Of a stretch of DNA of 64,000 nt, positions 26,251-36,001 are shown in pieces. Position numbers and translations under genes: made by a program. This DNA is from Photorhabdus sp. CRCIA-P01 (GTDB lineage: Bacteria > Pseudomonadota > Gammaproteobacteria > Enterobacterales > Enterobacteriaceae). The stretch lies in contig NZ_NMQR01000018.1 of the NCBI RefSeq assembly GCF_003545805.1, positions 20,823-84,822 on the forward strand, written 5' to 3'. The notes beneath the pieces are model-generated. The model worked only from the letters and a program-made list of their open reading frames with translations. It searched no databases and was not told where the DNA came from. Within the stretch, counting starts at the first letter, position 1, and each line of letters opens with the position of its first letter.

Positions 26251-27546
26251 ATGCAGTCACTATTACAACTTATCCGTCGTCACAAATCAGGTGAAGCAGT
26301 GGGGATCTATTCGGTCTGTTCTGCTCATCCCTGGGTATTGGAGAGTGCTTTGCGCGTCGCTAAAGAGCGTAAGACCTCGGTACTGATTGAAGCAACGTCT
26401 AATCAGGTCAATCAGTTTGGTGGTTATACCGGGATGAAACCTGCTCAATTCCGGGATGCCGTCTGGCAACAGGCCGATCGCATTGGTTTGCCGCGTGATC
26501 GTGTCTGGCTAGGAGGCGATCATCTTGGACCAAATGCCTGGCAGGATCGTCCCGCTGAACAGGCAATGAAACTGGCTGAAACGTTGATACACGATTATGT
26601 GGCGGCGGGGTTTCGTAAGATACATCTCGATTGCTCAATGTCCTGCTTGGATGATCCAACGCCGCTGGGTGACAAGGAGGTTGCGGTACGTGCAGCTCGT
26701 TTGTGTCAGGTGGCAGAACGTTGTTGGCAGTTGGTGGGGGGAGAACCGCCGGTTTATGTGATAGGTACCGAAGTGCCGGTCCCGGGCGGCGCTAAAGAAG
26801 CGTTGGAAGGAATGCAAGTCACGACACCGCAGGCAGCGGCCACAACGTTGAATGTACATCAACAAGCTTGGAGATTGGCCGGGCTGGAACCGGTATGGCC
26901 GCGAGTGATTGCGCTGGTGGTGCAACCGGGTGTGGAGTTCGATCACCATCATATCGAACATTATCAACCTGAACGTGCCATGGCACTCAGTCAATATATC
27001 GAATCTCAGCCCTATCTAGTTTATGAAGCCCATTCCACTGATTATCAAACGGCGCAAGCTTACCGTGAATTGGTACGCGATCACTTTGCCATTCTGAAAG
27101 TCGGTCCAGCGTTGACTTTTGCTCTGCGTGAGGCGCTTTTCGCACTTGATAAGATCGATGGTGAATGGAATGGGGAACAGGGAGCGGCTCATCTGTGTGC
27201 CACGCTAGAACAGGTTATGCTTGAGCAGCCGGAGCACTGGAACCGCTATTACCACGGTACACCGCATCAACAGTTTATTGATCGTCAATACAGTTTGAGT
27301 GATCGCGCTCGTTACTATTGGCCGCATCCGCGGATACAACAGGCAGTGAATACCTTGATGGATAACCTGCGTTGTCGCCCGGTTTCTCTTTCTCTGTTGA
27401 GTCAATACCTACCAGAGCAGGCGCAGGCGGTTAACGCGGGAAGGTTGGATAATGACCCATACGCTTGGGTATTGGATAAAATTCGTTCTGTGCTCTTGAG
27501 CTACGCGCAGGCTTGTGAGCCAGAGGTACAAGGAGCTTTAGCATGA
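26251..27546 (+). CDS. agaZ: Tagatose-1,6-bisphosphate aldolase accessory subunit (AgaZ/KbaZ)
   Basis: The protein has 431 residues from the ATG at 26251 (GGGAG 7 bases upstream). It has the GatZ/KbaZ pattern: AVGIYSVCSAHPWVLESAL, VLIEATSNQVNQFGGYTGM and VWLGGDHLGPNAWQ. KbaZ is a chaperone-like partner needed for full activity and stability of the class II aldolase KbaY, which is encoded later in the same operon (31355). Its stop codon overlaps the agaS start. Confidence 0.92.
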   Translation: MQSLLQLIRRHKSGEAVGIYSVCSAHPWVLESALRVAKERKTSVLIEATSNQVNQFGGYTGMKPAQFRDAVWQQADRIGLPRDRVWLGGDHLGPNAWQDRPAEQAMKLAETLIHDYVAAGFRKIHLDCSMSCLDDPTPLGDKEVAVRAARLCQVAERCWQLVGGEPPVYVIGTEVPVPGGAKEALEGMQVTTPQAAATTLNVHQQAWRLAGLEPVWPRVIALVVQPGVEFDHHHIEHYQPERAMALSQYIESQPYLVYEAHSTDYQTAQAYRELVRDHFAILKVGPALTFALREALFALDKIDGEWNGEQGAAHLCATLEQVMLEQPEHWNRYYHGTPHQQFIDRQYSLSDRARYYWPHPRIQQAVNTLMDNLRCRPVSLSLLSQYLPEQAQAVNAGRLDNDPYAWVLDKIRSVLLSYAQACEPEVQGALA

Positions 27547-28724
27547 ATGAGCTATTTTCCTATACCAAAGTCTGGTTGCGTGAGCATCATGCATTGCATA
27601 CTGCCAGAGAAATTCATCAACAACCTGAGCTTTGGCGTCAGTTATATCAAAATCTGCAATGTGAGGAAGCGTTGTGGCGACCCTTTTTGCAGCCTTTATT
27701 ATCTGATCCAGAGTTACAGATAGTGTTGTGTGGCGCAGGTTCCTCCGCGTTTATCGGGCGCACGCTGGCGCCTTGGTTGCGTGAGCAGTGTGGACTGAAT
27801 GTAGTCGCGTACAGCACCACGGACATTGTGCCTTCTCCTTTGCAATACCTCGATCCAACACGTTCAACCTTGCTGATTTCTTATGGGCGATCGGGCAATA
27901 GTCCGGAGAGCGTGGCAGCGGTAAAACTGGCGGATCAGATATTACCACGCTGTTATCACCTGATGCTGACCTGCAATCCCGATGGTGCACTGGCACGTTA
28001 TGCCGAAGGACGCGCTCATGTCTGCTCATTGAATATGCCGCAGGATTCTCATGACCAGAGTTTTGCCATGACGTCCAGTTTCAGTTGTATGACGCTGGCG
28101 ACAGGGTTGCTGCTGGGGCCGTTAACGTTGGAACAGAGTGGTGCGTCACTGATGGCGATGGCTGAGTTGTGCGAGCGTGAGTGGAGACAGTGGCAGGTAC
28201 AGACTAAACGGCTGGCACGCAGCGGTTTTAAGCGCATGATGTGTCTGGGCTCCAGTTGTTTTACCGGTATAGCCGAAGAAGGGGCGCTCAAGATGCTGGA
28301 GCTGACCGCCGGGTATATCGCCACCCGTTACGATTCATCGATGGGAGTGCGTCATGGGCCGAAGTTTATGATCGAACGCGATACGCTGGTGGTCATGATG
28401 CTTTCTGCTGATAAGTATCGCCGTCGTTATGATCTCGATTTGTGGCATGAACTGAATCATGACGGACTGGCGCGTCAGGTTGTTGCTCTGAGTGGCACGC
28501 CGGGGGAAGGATTTACAGCGATTAACAGTGAACAAGATGATCTCTGGCTGCTTTTTCCCTATTTGATGTTTTTGCAGATGTTAGCGTTTGAAACCTCGCT
28601 GGCATTGGGTATCACGCCAGACAATCCATGCCCAACAGGGGAGGTCAACCGTGTGGTGAAGGGGGTGGAAATTTATCCTTATCTCCCATCTTATTCACAA
28701 AGAACAGCATGTAAGCAGGAGTGA
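27543..28724 (+). CDS. agaS: AgaS-type SIS-domain ketose/aldose isomerase (galactosamine-6-P deaminase/isomerase)
   Basis: The protein has 393 residues with two SIS domains: IVLCGAGSSAFIGRTLAPW and LLISYGRSGNSPESVAAVKL in the first, CLGSSCFTGIAEEGALKMLE in the second. AgaS acts as a galactosamine-6-phosphate deaminase/isomerase that gives tagatose-6-phosphate plus ammonia. It overlaps agaZ by 4 bases (ATGA). With no separate agaI in the window, AgaS is the likely deaminase of the pathway. Confidence 0.9.
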   Translation: MNELFSYTKVWLREHHALHTAREIHQQPELWRQLYQNLQCEEALWRPFLQPLLSDPELQIVLCGAGSSAFIGRTLAPWLREQCGLNVVAYSTTDIVPSPLQYLDPTRSTLLISYGRSGNSPESVAAVKLADQILPRCYHLMLTCNPDGALARYAEGRAHVCSLNMPQDSHDQSFAMTSSFSCMTLATGLLLGPLTLEQSGASLMAMAELCEREWRQWQVQTKRLARSGFKRMMCLGSSCFTGIAEEGALKMLELTAGYIATRYDSSMGVRHGPKFMIERDTLVVMMLSADKYRRRYDLDLWHELNHDGLARQVVALSGTPGEGFTAINSEQDDLWLLFPYLMFLQMLAFETSLALGITPDNPCPTGEVNRVVKGVEIYPYLPSYSQRTACKQE

Positions 28725-28726
28725 TT

Positions 28727-29209
28727 ATGTCGATACCGAATATTTTAATGACCCGAATTGATAACCGGTTGGTGCATGGTCAAGTCGGTGTGACTTGGAC
28801 CAATTCACTGGGGGCCAATTTGGTATTGGTGGCTAACGATCACGTTGCCGGTGATTTGATGCAGCAAAATCTGATGGATATGGTGGTTTCCGATGGGGTT
28901 CAGACTCGTTATTTCACCCTGCAAAAAACCATTGATGTGATCCATAAAGCGGCGGAACGCCAGAAAATTTTTATCGTCTGTAAAACACCGCAAGATGTAC
29001 TGACGCTGGTTAAGGGGGGAGTGCCGATCCGATTTGTTAACGTGGGCAATATGCATTTTGCGGAAGGGAAGCGCCAGATCCATAAGACTGTTTCGGTTGA
29101 TGATAGTGACGTAGTGGTATTTCGTGAACTAGAGCAACTGGGTGTTACCTGCGAGATACGGCGGGTACCAGATGAAGCGGGAGAGCTTATCGATAAATTG
29201 TTGTTCTAA
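28727..29209 (+). CDS. PTS EIIB component, mannose family (AgaV/AgaB-like)
   Basis: The protein has 160 residues from the ATG at 28727 (AGGAG 5 bases upstream). The phosphorylated His is His17 in MTRIDNRLVHGQVGVTW, the standard site of mannose-family EIIB. It passes phosphate from EIIA to the incoming amino sugar. It begins right after agaS, and the EIIC, EIID and EIIA genes follow. AgaV (GalNAc) versus AgaB (GalN) type cannot be separated by eye. Confidence 0.9.
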   Translation: MSIPNILMTRIDNRLVHGQVGVTWTNSLGANLVLVANDHVAGDLMQQNLMDMVVSDGVQTRYFTLQKTIDVIHKAAERQKIFIVCKTPQDVLTLVKGGVPIRFVNVGNMHFAEGKRQIHKTVSVDDSDVVVFRELEQLGVTCEIRRVPDEAGELIDKLLF

Positions 29210-29220
29210 AGAGGTGAGTT

Positions 29221-30006
29221 ATGCTGATTGATGCGATATTGATTGGATTACTGGCCGGGTTGGCGGGAGTGGATCTGTTTGATGGATTGACCCATTTTCA
29301 CCGCCCTGTGGTGATTGGCCCGCTGGTTGGGTTGATTTTAGGGGATGTACAGACGGGTTTGCTGGTGGGTGGGACACTGGAGCTGGTCTGGATGGGAATG
29401 GTGCCACTGGCTGGCGCTCAACCGCCAAATGTGGTGATTGGCGGGGTGATTGGTACCGCATTTGCCATTTTGACTCAGGCCGATCCTAAAGTGGCGATTG
29501 GTATAGCGGTACCATTTTCCATTGCGGTACAAGGCTGCATTACGCTGCTGTTTACCCTGTTCTCACCCATGATGCATAAATGCGATCAGATGGTGAAAGC
29601 GTTGAATTGGCGCGGTGTGGAACGTGTGAACTATCTGGGTATCACCATTCTGTTTTGCTTCTACTTTATTGTGGCGTTTTTGCCGGTCTATTTTGGTGCC
29701 GACGCCGCCAGCGTCATGGTGCGGAAAGCGCCGCAGTGGTTGTTGGATGGGTTGGCCGTTGCCGGCGGAATGATGCCTGCCATCGGTTTTTCCATGCTGA
29801 TGAAAATCATGATGAAAAAGACCTATATAGCCTATTTCATTCTGGGCTTTATTTCGGTCACGTTCCTTAATATGCCGATTATCGCTGTAGCACTTGGCGC
29901 ATTGGCGATCGCATTAATTGATTTCTTTAACCGTTCCCGTATAGAAGATGCGACTGAACGCGGCGCACCTACCCCCCAGTCTCAGGAGATGGAAGATGGC
30001 ATTTAA
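29221..30006 (+). CDS. PTS EIIC component, mannose family (AgaW/AgaC-like)
   Basis: The protein has 261 residues and is highly hydrophobic with about six or more membrane helices. Typical EIIC motifs of the mannose family are seen: VDLFDGLTHFHRPVVIGPLV, GLLVGGTLELVWMGMVPLAG and PPNVVIGGVIGTAFAI. With EIID it forms the sugar channel in the inner membrane. The last 11 bases overlap the EIID start, so the two should be translationally coupled. Confidence 0.92.
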   Translation: MLIDAILIGLLAGLAGVDLFDGLTHFHRPVVIGPLVGLILGDVQTGLLVGGTLELVWMGMVPLAGAQPPNVVIGGVIGTAFAILTQADPKVAIGIAVPFSIAVQGCITLLFTLFSPMMHKCDQMVKALNWRGVERVNYLGITILFCFYFIVAFLPVYFGADAASVMVRKAPQWLLDGLAVAGGMMPAIGFSMLMKIMMKKTYIAYFILGFISVTFLNMPIIAVALGALAIALIDFFNRSRIEDATERGAPTPQSQEMEDGI

Positions 30007-30889
30007 CGACACCGATGCGGCTATGGCGGCTAAAGCTGAGAAAAGGATGGCGCAGGCACTGGCAACCAGTCAGGTTGAGCAGGATGATTATCAGGACAGT
30101 ACACCGGGTGAAGAGCTGACTAACCGCGATCTGAATCGTATGGCGTGGCGCTCCCTGTTGTTACAGGCATCATTTAACTATGAGCGTATGCAGGCGGGGG
30201 GATGGTTGTACACCTTGATCCCTGGTCTGCGTAAGATCCATAAAGATCCGCAAGATCTGGCGAATTCTATGAAGATGCATATGGAATTTATCAATGTGCA
30301 TCCGTTTGATGTCACCTTCCTGTCCGGGTTGGTGCTGGCAATGGAACGGAATAAAGAGAAAATTTCTACTATCCGTGCCGTGAAAGTCGCGTTGATGGGG
30401 CCGCTGGGCGGGATTGGTGATGCGTTGTTCTGGCTGACGTTGTTACCCATCTGCGCTGGGATTGGGGCATCTCTGGCGCTACAAGGCAGTCTGTTTGGCC
30501 CCCTCGTATTTCTGTTGCTGTTCAATATAGTACATTTTGGCTTGCGTTTTGGTCTGGCGCATTATGGTTATCGTACCGGAACCAGTGCGTTGGTATTGCT
30601 AAAAAAACATACCAAAAAGATCTCCCATGCAGCATCAATCGTGGGAATGACGGTGATCGGAGCATTGGTGGCTTCCTATGTTCATCTCTCGACACCGGTG
30701 GTGGTCAACGCCGGTAAGGCCAGTGTGGCGTTGCAAAAGGATGTGCTGGATAAACTGATGCCGAATTTATTGCCGTTGTGTTTCACCCTGCTGGTGTTTT
30801 GGTTGATGAAAAGAGGATTTTCCCCGGTCAAGTTGATTGGTTTGACGGTGGTGATCGGCATTGTGGGTAAATTTGTTGGTTTTCTTTAA
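29996..30889 (+). CDS. PTS EIID component, mannose family (AgaE/AgaD-like)
   Basis: The protein has 297 residues from the ATG at 29996, which has GGAG upstream; a longer in-frame start lies wholly within the EIIC gene and is unlikely. Characteristic EIID sequences are present: LTNRDLNRMAWRSLLLQASF, NYERMQAGGWLYTLIPGLRK and ALMGPLGGIGDALFWLTLLP, followed by C-terminal membrane helices. It is the second membrane subunit of the mannose-family sugar transporter. Confidence 0.93.
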   Translation: MAFNDTDAAMAAKAEKRMAQALATSQVEQDDYQDSTPGEELTNRDLNRMAWRSLLLQASFNYERMQAGGWLYTLIPGLRKIHKDPQDLANSMKMHMEFINVHPFDVTFLSGLVLAMERNKEKISTIRAVKVALMGPLGGIGDALFWLTLLPICAGIGASLALQGSLFGPLVFLLLFNIVHFGLRFGLAHYGYRTGTSALVLLKKHTKKISHAASIVGMTVIGALVASYVHLSTPVVVNAGKASVALQKDVLDKLMPNLLPLCFTLLVFWLMKRGFSPVKLIGLTVVIGIVGKFVGFL

Positions 30890-30910
30890 CAAGCGCACTG
30901 AGGAGATGGC

Positions 30911-31345
30911 ATGTTAGGTATTGTAATCACCGGTCATGGGCATTTCGCCAGTAGTTTGTTGCAGGCGGTGGAGCAGGTCGTAGGACAACAGCCCCAGTGT
31001 TGTGCCGTCGATTTTCCTGAAGGGATCAGTTCTGAAAAATTGTTGGTGTTGTTGGAAGCGGCCTGTACTGCCTGTAATAGTGGTGAGGGTGTCATTATTC
31101 TCAGTGACTTACTGGGTGGATCACCATTTCGGCAGGCAGCGCAACTGGCAATAGCTAATCCATGTTATGAAGTTATCACCGGGACTAATATGCAATTGGC
31201 GGTAGAGATGATGCTGGATCGTGAAGATATAACCTTGGAAACCTTTCGTGATATGGCGTTGGAATGTGGGCGGCGGGGATTGACCAGCCTGTGGCATGAA
31301 CAACAGAAACGGCGATATGACAGCCTGAATCTGGATGGCATTTAA
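30911..31345 (+). CDS. agaF: PTS EIIA component, mannose family (AgaF-like)
   Basis: The protein has 144 residues. The phospho-acceptor is the His in the N-terminal MLGIVITGHGHFA (His9 by family position). The core strand GVIILSDLLGGSPFRQA is typical of mannose-family EIIA. It takes phosphate from HPr and gives it to EIIB. GAGGAG lies just before the ATG. All four PTS parts are therefore encoded together in the order B-C-D-A. Confidence 0.9.
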   Translation: MLGIVITGHGHFASSLLQAVEQVVGQQPQCCAVDFPEGISSEKLLVLLEAACTACNSGEGVIILSDLLGGSPFRQAAQLAIANPCYEVITGTNMQLAVEMMLDREDITLETFRDMALECGRRGLTSLWHEQQKRRYDSLNLDGI

Positions 31346-32215
<870 letters not shown>

Positions 32216-32253
32216 AGATTCTGTTTTTTCATTCTGACTATAAGGAAACTGCT

Positions 32254-34158
32254 GTGAAAATAAGAACGTTAAATAAAATTACGTTGAGTTTATTAGCCAG
32301 TTCCGTGTTGTATGGCGCTCCAGCCTGGGCAGATAGCTGGCGATTGGTGGGTGACAATTACCATGTCGCGGTTAGCGATGAACACGGTAAAGTGACGCAA
32401 CTAAAATTTGAAAATCCTAAAAACCACGATCAAATCATTATTGACAGTCTGTTTGAAATCACGTTGAAATCAGGAGAAAAGCTCACGGCTAAAGATTTTC
32501 AGATTACTGATATCAGCAAAAAGCACAATCGTATTGTTGTTTCCTTGAAACATGGCGACATTCAGGTAAGCAATATAATTACTGTGGAGGGTAAAGATAA
32601 GTACGGCTCGTTTGAAATCACCATTACACCGCAGGAAAACGCGTTGGAGCTCAGTGCCGTCTCGTTGATACCATTTCACACTAAAACCGCTTTTGTTCAC
32701 GGCTCTATCGTCAGTTCACCGATTATCAGCGATAGCTTTTTTATTGTTCCCGGTAATCCATTGATTAACACTGAGGCTTATAAAGGGAACACTTCGCAAA
32801 AAATTGCACTCTCTATCCCGTTAGAAGCGGGGAAAACGTTAAGTTATAAGACGTATATTGGTGTTTATCAGGAAGGGCAATTGCGGCGCAACGTCAATGA
32901 ATTTTTGAACAACGCTCGTCCGCGTGAATATAGTCCTTACCTACATTACAACTCTTGGTACGATATTGGTTTCTTCACTCCTTATACTGAACAAGAGGCG
33001 TTGACCCGTATCAATCAGTTTGGACAGGAGTTGGTGACTAAGCGCGGTGTGAAGTTGGGTGGTTATCTGTTTGATGATGGTTGGGATAACCTCAAAGGAG
33101 ATTGGGGTTTTAGTCAGGCATTTCCTCATGAATTCAAAAATCTTAAATTGGCAGCAGATCAATATCGTGCTCGTTTAGGTATTTGGCTTTCTCCTTGGGG
33201 CGGTTATGGTAAACCTGGTGAGCAACGTGTTTCCCATGCGGAGGAGTTTGGTTATGAAGTGATAGATGGCAGATTTGCGCTTTCAGGCCCTAATTACTAC
33301 GCCAATTTCCACAAACGGGTACTCAACCTGATTCAACAACAAAATGTATCCATGTTTAAGCTAGATGGTACCGGCAATGCTGATCGCGTGATTAAAGGGA
33401 GTTCATTCACCAGTGATTTTGATGCCGCTATCCATCTTATTGAAGATATGCGCGGTACAGGAAATGATCTGTTTATCAACTTGACCACGGGCACCAAAGC
33501 TACGCCTTCCTGGCTATTTTTCGCCGATTCTATTTGGCGTGGTGGCTATGATGTGGGGTTTTACGGTAAAGGTTCCAAAGTGCAGCAGTGGCTTACCTAT
33601 CGTGATGCGGAAACTTATCGTAATGTCGTAAGAAATGGGCCGCTGTTCCCACTGAATTCGTTGATGCTGCATGGTATTGTTTATGCTAAACAGGCTAAGC
33701 ATCTGGATAAACAGTCACCTAAAGATTTTGCCGATCAGGTTTGGAGCTATTTTGGCAGTGGCACTCAGTTACAGGAGATGTATGTTACGCCTGAACTGTT
33801 GACCACAGAGGATTGGGATACGCTGGCAAATGCGGCGAAATGGTCAGAGGAAAATAAAGATGTGCTGTTTGATACCCATTGGATTGGTAAAGATCCCACC
33901 GATCTAGTGGTGTATGGTTGGGGAGCCTGGAGTCCGAAAAAGTCGATTATTACTTTGCGCAATCCATCTGATGAAGTGAAACAATATTATCTGGATCTGC
34001 AAAGCGATCTTGAATTACCGGATAATCAACCTTCGGTATATGACGTTAATATCGATTATGGCGAGAACAGCTCGGTACCGAAGTTTGTCAATAAAACAGC
34101 GTTGATTACCCTCCAGCCGTTGGAGACGTTGACCTTTTCTTTGACACCATCGAAATAA
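32254..34158 (+). CDS. Secreted clan-D-like glycoside hydrolase (Ast enterotoxin-like)
   Basis: The protein has 634 residues from a GTG at 32254 with AAGGAAA upstream; the in-frame ATG at 32185 lies inside agaY. A Sec signal peptide ends in GAPAWA before DSWRLV. The N-terminal ~230 residues are beta-rich. A TIM barrel like GH27/GH36 enzymes follows: GGYLFDDGWDNLKG, LGIWLSPWGGYG and VSMFKLDGTGNAD, whose Asp would be the nucleophile. A C-terminal beta domain ends the protein. From memory it resembles the Aeromonas Ast cytotonic enterotoxin in size and type. In this operon it more likely frees galactose- or GalNAc-type sugars from host glycans for the PTS. A terminator follows. Confidence 0.75.
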   Translation: MKIRTLNKITLSLLASSVLYGAPAWADSWRLVGDNYHVAVSDEHGKVTQLKFENPKNHDQIIIDSLFEITLKSGEKLTAKDFQITDISKKHNRIVVSLKHGDIQVSNIITVEGKDKYGSFEITITPQENALELSAVSLIPFHTKTAFVHGSIVSSPIISDSFFIVPGNPLINTEAYKGNTSQKIALSIPLEAGKTLSYKTYIGVYQEGQLRRNVNEFLNNARPREYSPYLHYNSWYDIGFFTPYTEQEALTRINQFGQELVTKRGVKLGGYLFDDGWDNLKGDWGFSQAFPHEFKNLKLAADQYRARLGIWLSPWGGYGKPGEQRVSHAEEFGYEVIDGRFALSGPNYYANFHKRVLNLIQQQNVSMFKLDGTGNADRVIKGSSFTSDFDAAIHLIEDMRGTGNDLFINLTTGTKATPSWLFFADSIWRGGYDVGFYGKGSKVQQWLTYRDAETYRNVVRNGPLFPLNSLMLHGIVYAKQAKHLDKQSPKDFADQVWSYFGSGTQLQEMYVTPELLTTEDWDTLANAAKWSEENKDVLFDTHWIGKDPTDLVVYGWGAWSPKKSIITLRNPSDEVKQYYLDLQSDLELPDNQPSVYDVNIDYGENSSVPKFVNKTALITLQPLETLTFSLTPSK

Positions 34159-34175
34159 TCACCGTGTTATTAAGT

Positions 34176-34205
34176 GGCCCTGGATAAACTATTTTATTCA
34201 GGGCC
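34176..34205. terminator. Hairpin ending the aga operon and the first hicAB operon
   Basis: GGCCCTG and CAGGGCC form the base of an imperfect stem-loop that extends through GATAA/TTATT. It lies between the convergent glycosidase and hicB genes. The downstream sequence is only moderately T-rich (GTGATTATTTGT). Confidence 0.6.
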
Positions 34206-34288
34206 GTGATTATTTGTGGAAACTATTATGGCGGTGTTTTATTAGAATAAAGTCAGCATATTGTCAATAATTTGACACTTCAGATGTA

Positions 34289-34699
34289 TTAGATTTTGGC
34301 TCTACCAATAACTTTTTCTGCTGCTATATGTGATAAAAAACCTGAACGACTCCCGTATTCTGGATGGCTTGCGACGAATTGATCGATACGGCGGATCAGC
34401 AATGATGGAAGAGTGACGTTGATTTTTTCTGACTTCCCCAATAATCGGGTAATATCTACATCAACTAATGCCCATATTGCCCCCATATATTCAGGGTTTG
34501 TCAGGTAGTTTTCCACGCTGGTCGCTTCTGGTACTACTTCGTTATCATCAACCAGCAATTCGATATGCGCTTCAATTGCTTCACGGGCGCTTTCTATCGC
34601 GTCTGTAAAATTATCTCCGCCAGAAAAGCAACCTGGGATATCTGGGACACGGACGCCGAAGGATGAATTACCTTTGTCAATGGCAACTGGATATAACAT
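34289..34699 (-). CDS. hicB: HicB-family antitoxin (first HicAB locus)
   Basis: The protein has 136 residues. The N-terminal HicB fold is clear (SSFGVRVPDIPGCFSGGDNF, then DAIESAREAIEAHIELL). The C-terminal part (KINVTLPSLLIRRIDQFVAS) is a ribbon-helix-helix DNA-binding domain. It neutralises HicA and represses the operon. It is the second gene, 20 bases after hicA. The equivalent protein of the second locus (36833) is a recognisable paralogue. Confidence 0.92.
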   Translation of the reverse strand: MLYPVAIDKGNSSFGVRVPDIPGCFSGGDNFTDAIESAREAIEAHIELLVDDNEVVPEATSVENYLTNPEYMGAIWALVDVDITRLLGKSEKINVTLPSLLIRRIDQFVASHPEYGSRSGFLSHIAAEKVIGRAKI

Positions 34700-34719
34700 T
34701 TACACCTCCAAGAAGTGGG

Positions 34720-34899
34720 CTAAAGCCCCGTCTGTTTTTGGATACTTTTTAATGTTGGTAAAGGTATGTCCTTTTGTGGGTGTTTTACCGTTACCAGTCC
34801 TTTCTTGGTCGGATGTTTGAACTGATGATGACTGCCTTTAACCTTCACCAGATACCATCCGTCAGCTTCTATCATTGCTATCGCGTTTCTGCTATCCAT
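34720..34899 (-). CDS. hicA: HicA-family mRNA interferase toxin (first HicAB locus)
   Basis: The protein has 59 residues from the ATG at 34899 (MDSRNAIAMIEADGWYLV); an upstream ATG at 34953 would add 18 unrelated residues. The catalytic His lies in VKVKGSHHQFKHPTKKG, with VTVKHPQKDIPLPTLKSIQK at the end, the dsRBD-like HicA fold. It cleaves mRNA when free of HicB. An inverted repeat (AATAACCC at 34935 and GGGTTATT at 34968) upstream is a candidate operator. Confidence 0.9.
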   Translation of the reverse strand: MDSRNAIAMIEADGWYLVKVKGSHHQFKHPTKKGLVTVKHPQKDIPLPTLKSIQKQTGL

Positions 34900-35137
34900 C
34901 CTCCCGTTCTCTTGTTTTGTCTTTGTGGAGTTATAATAACCCTGTAATGTCATGTGTCAAGATAATAGGGGTTATTGGCGTTATTATTAGCTGCTAGAAC
35001 AGCTAAAAAGTCGGCCATCCCAGTTTCATGAGCTAATATTAATCATAAGAAAATCTTGTCAGAATTGTCTGTAACTTAGTGGTGGAAGCAAGTCACTGCA
35101 ATTGTTTTTGTACAAATAAATTTAAAGGACAAAACGA

Positions 35138-35299
35138 ATGAAAGCGTTGATCGTAATTGACATGCTGAACGATTTTGTCACAGGATTACTCGCCAATGAG
35201 GCGGATGCGATGAAGATCGTACCGGTAATTAAACGGCTGATTGATCATGCCCGGCGTCAACCGGATTGGCTGGTGGTTTATGCTAATGATGCTCAATGA
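35138..35299 (+). pseudogene. N-terminal fragment of an isochorismatase-family hydrolase
   Basis: A 53-codon frame reads MKALIVIDMLNDFVTGLL and on to WLVVYANDAQ before a stop. This is the first strand-helix-strand of isochorismatase/nicotinamidase-type cysteine hydrolases, with the catalytic Asp in VIDMLNDF. The catalytic Lys and Cys regions are gone. It ends where the IS982 remnant begins, so insertion and later deletion truncated the gene. AAAGGAC precedes the ATG. Confidence 0.7.
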
Positions 35300-35534
35300 G
35301 GAGCGTCATGACTTCACTGAGAGAAAGGGAAGCGTCGCGGCGACGTTTGAGCAAGCCATTTTTAATTAACTGTTGATGCCAGAGAGGAATAAATTGTTGG
35401 CAAAAGTCATCGACGCCGCAGTAAAGTTCTTCTAAATTAGATATGCCTGAGGATCTCCACGATTCTGTTTTATTTGACAAAAACTTTGATCGTGCCTCAG
35501 GCACTTAGTTCCCTTCTTAAGCAAACCTCAGGTT
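35283..35534 (-). mobile_element. IS982-family remnant, copy 1
   Basis: On the minus strand this encodes the first ~60 residues of an IS982-family transposase (NLEELYCGVDDFCQQFIPLW, then SLSLSEVMTLLIEHH) plus the upstream untranslated part and the outer end (ACCTGAGGTTTGCTTAAG). The remaining ~230 residues and the other terminal repeat are missing. Its last 171 bases (35364-35534) recur almost identically as copy 2 at 37325-37495, in the same orientation. Confidence 0.8.
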
Positions 35535-36001
35535 ACTTGATTAAAAGACCATGGACGATAGCCAGCAGGATCAGGATCAGCAGAAAGACAAATTCTATGA
35601 CGCTCCTTAATAGGATCATATACAATAATAATATATTCATTGTCTAATGAATATAAGTCATAACTTTGTCCAAATCCAAATCCTGATTTCTTTAGTCTTA
35701 CTTGTAATTTTGATTTTGTGGGAGGTTGATACGCGAGCTCAATGCCCATATAACTTTTCCTTCCAGCAGTAAAAACACCTCCGTGTACCCAATACAAATC
35801 TGTATCCAGTTGAGAAATAGTTGTAATCATTCCATCCACAGGCACAGAAGTATTATTGAATACCCATTTAAATGAAGGGTCTGTAGATGCAGGTGTTTGC
35901 GTATGATCAGCTGTTAATATACTTACCTGATTAACGGGCACTCCAGCTTTCGCATATCTGGTAGTAAAGCCTTCCTGTCTATAAATATGATATGTAGCCA
36001 T
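35528..36001 (-). CDS. Hypothetical protein of 157 residues next to IS remnants
   Basis: I do not recognise a family. The protein has no signal peptide or membrane helix and a beta-rich, aromatic-rich composition (DPSFKWVFNNTSVPVDG, LDTDLYWVHGGVFTAGRKS, YDLYSLDNEYIIIVYD). Its stop codon lies inside the outer end of the IS982 remnant, so the last one or two residues come from the element and the original C-terminus may have been longer. An upstream AGGTTTT and a long AT-rich leader precede the ATG. A secreted or toxin-like role is possible but unsupported. Confidence 0.6.
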   Translation of the reverse strand: MATYHIYRQEGFTTRYAKAGVPVNQVSILTADHTQTPASTDPSFKWVFNNTSVPVDGMITTISQLDTDLYWVHGGVFTAGRKSYMGIELAYQPPTKSKLQVRLKKSGFGFGQSYDLYSLDNEYIIIVYDPIKERHRICLSADPDPAGYRPWSFNQVT

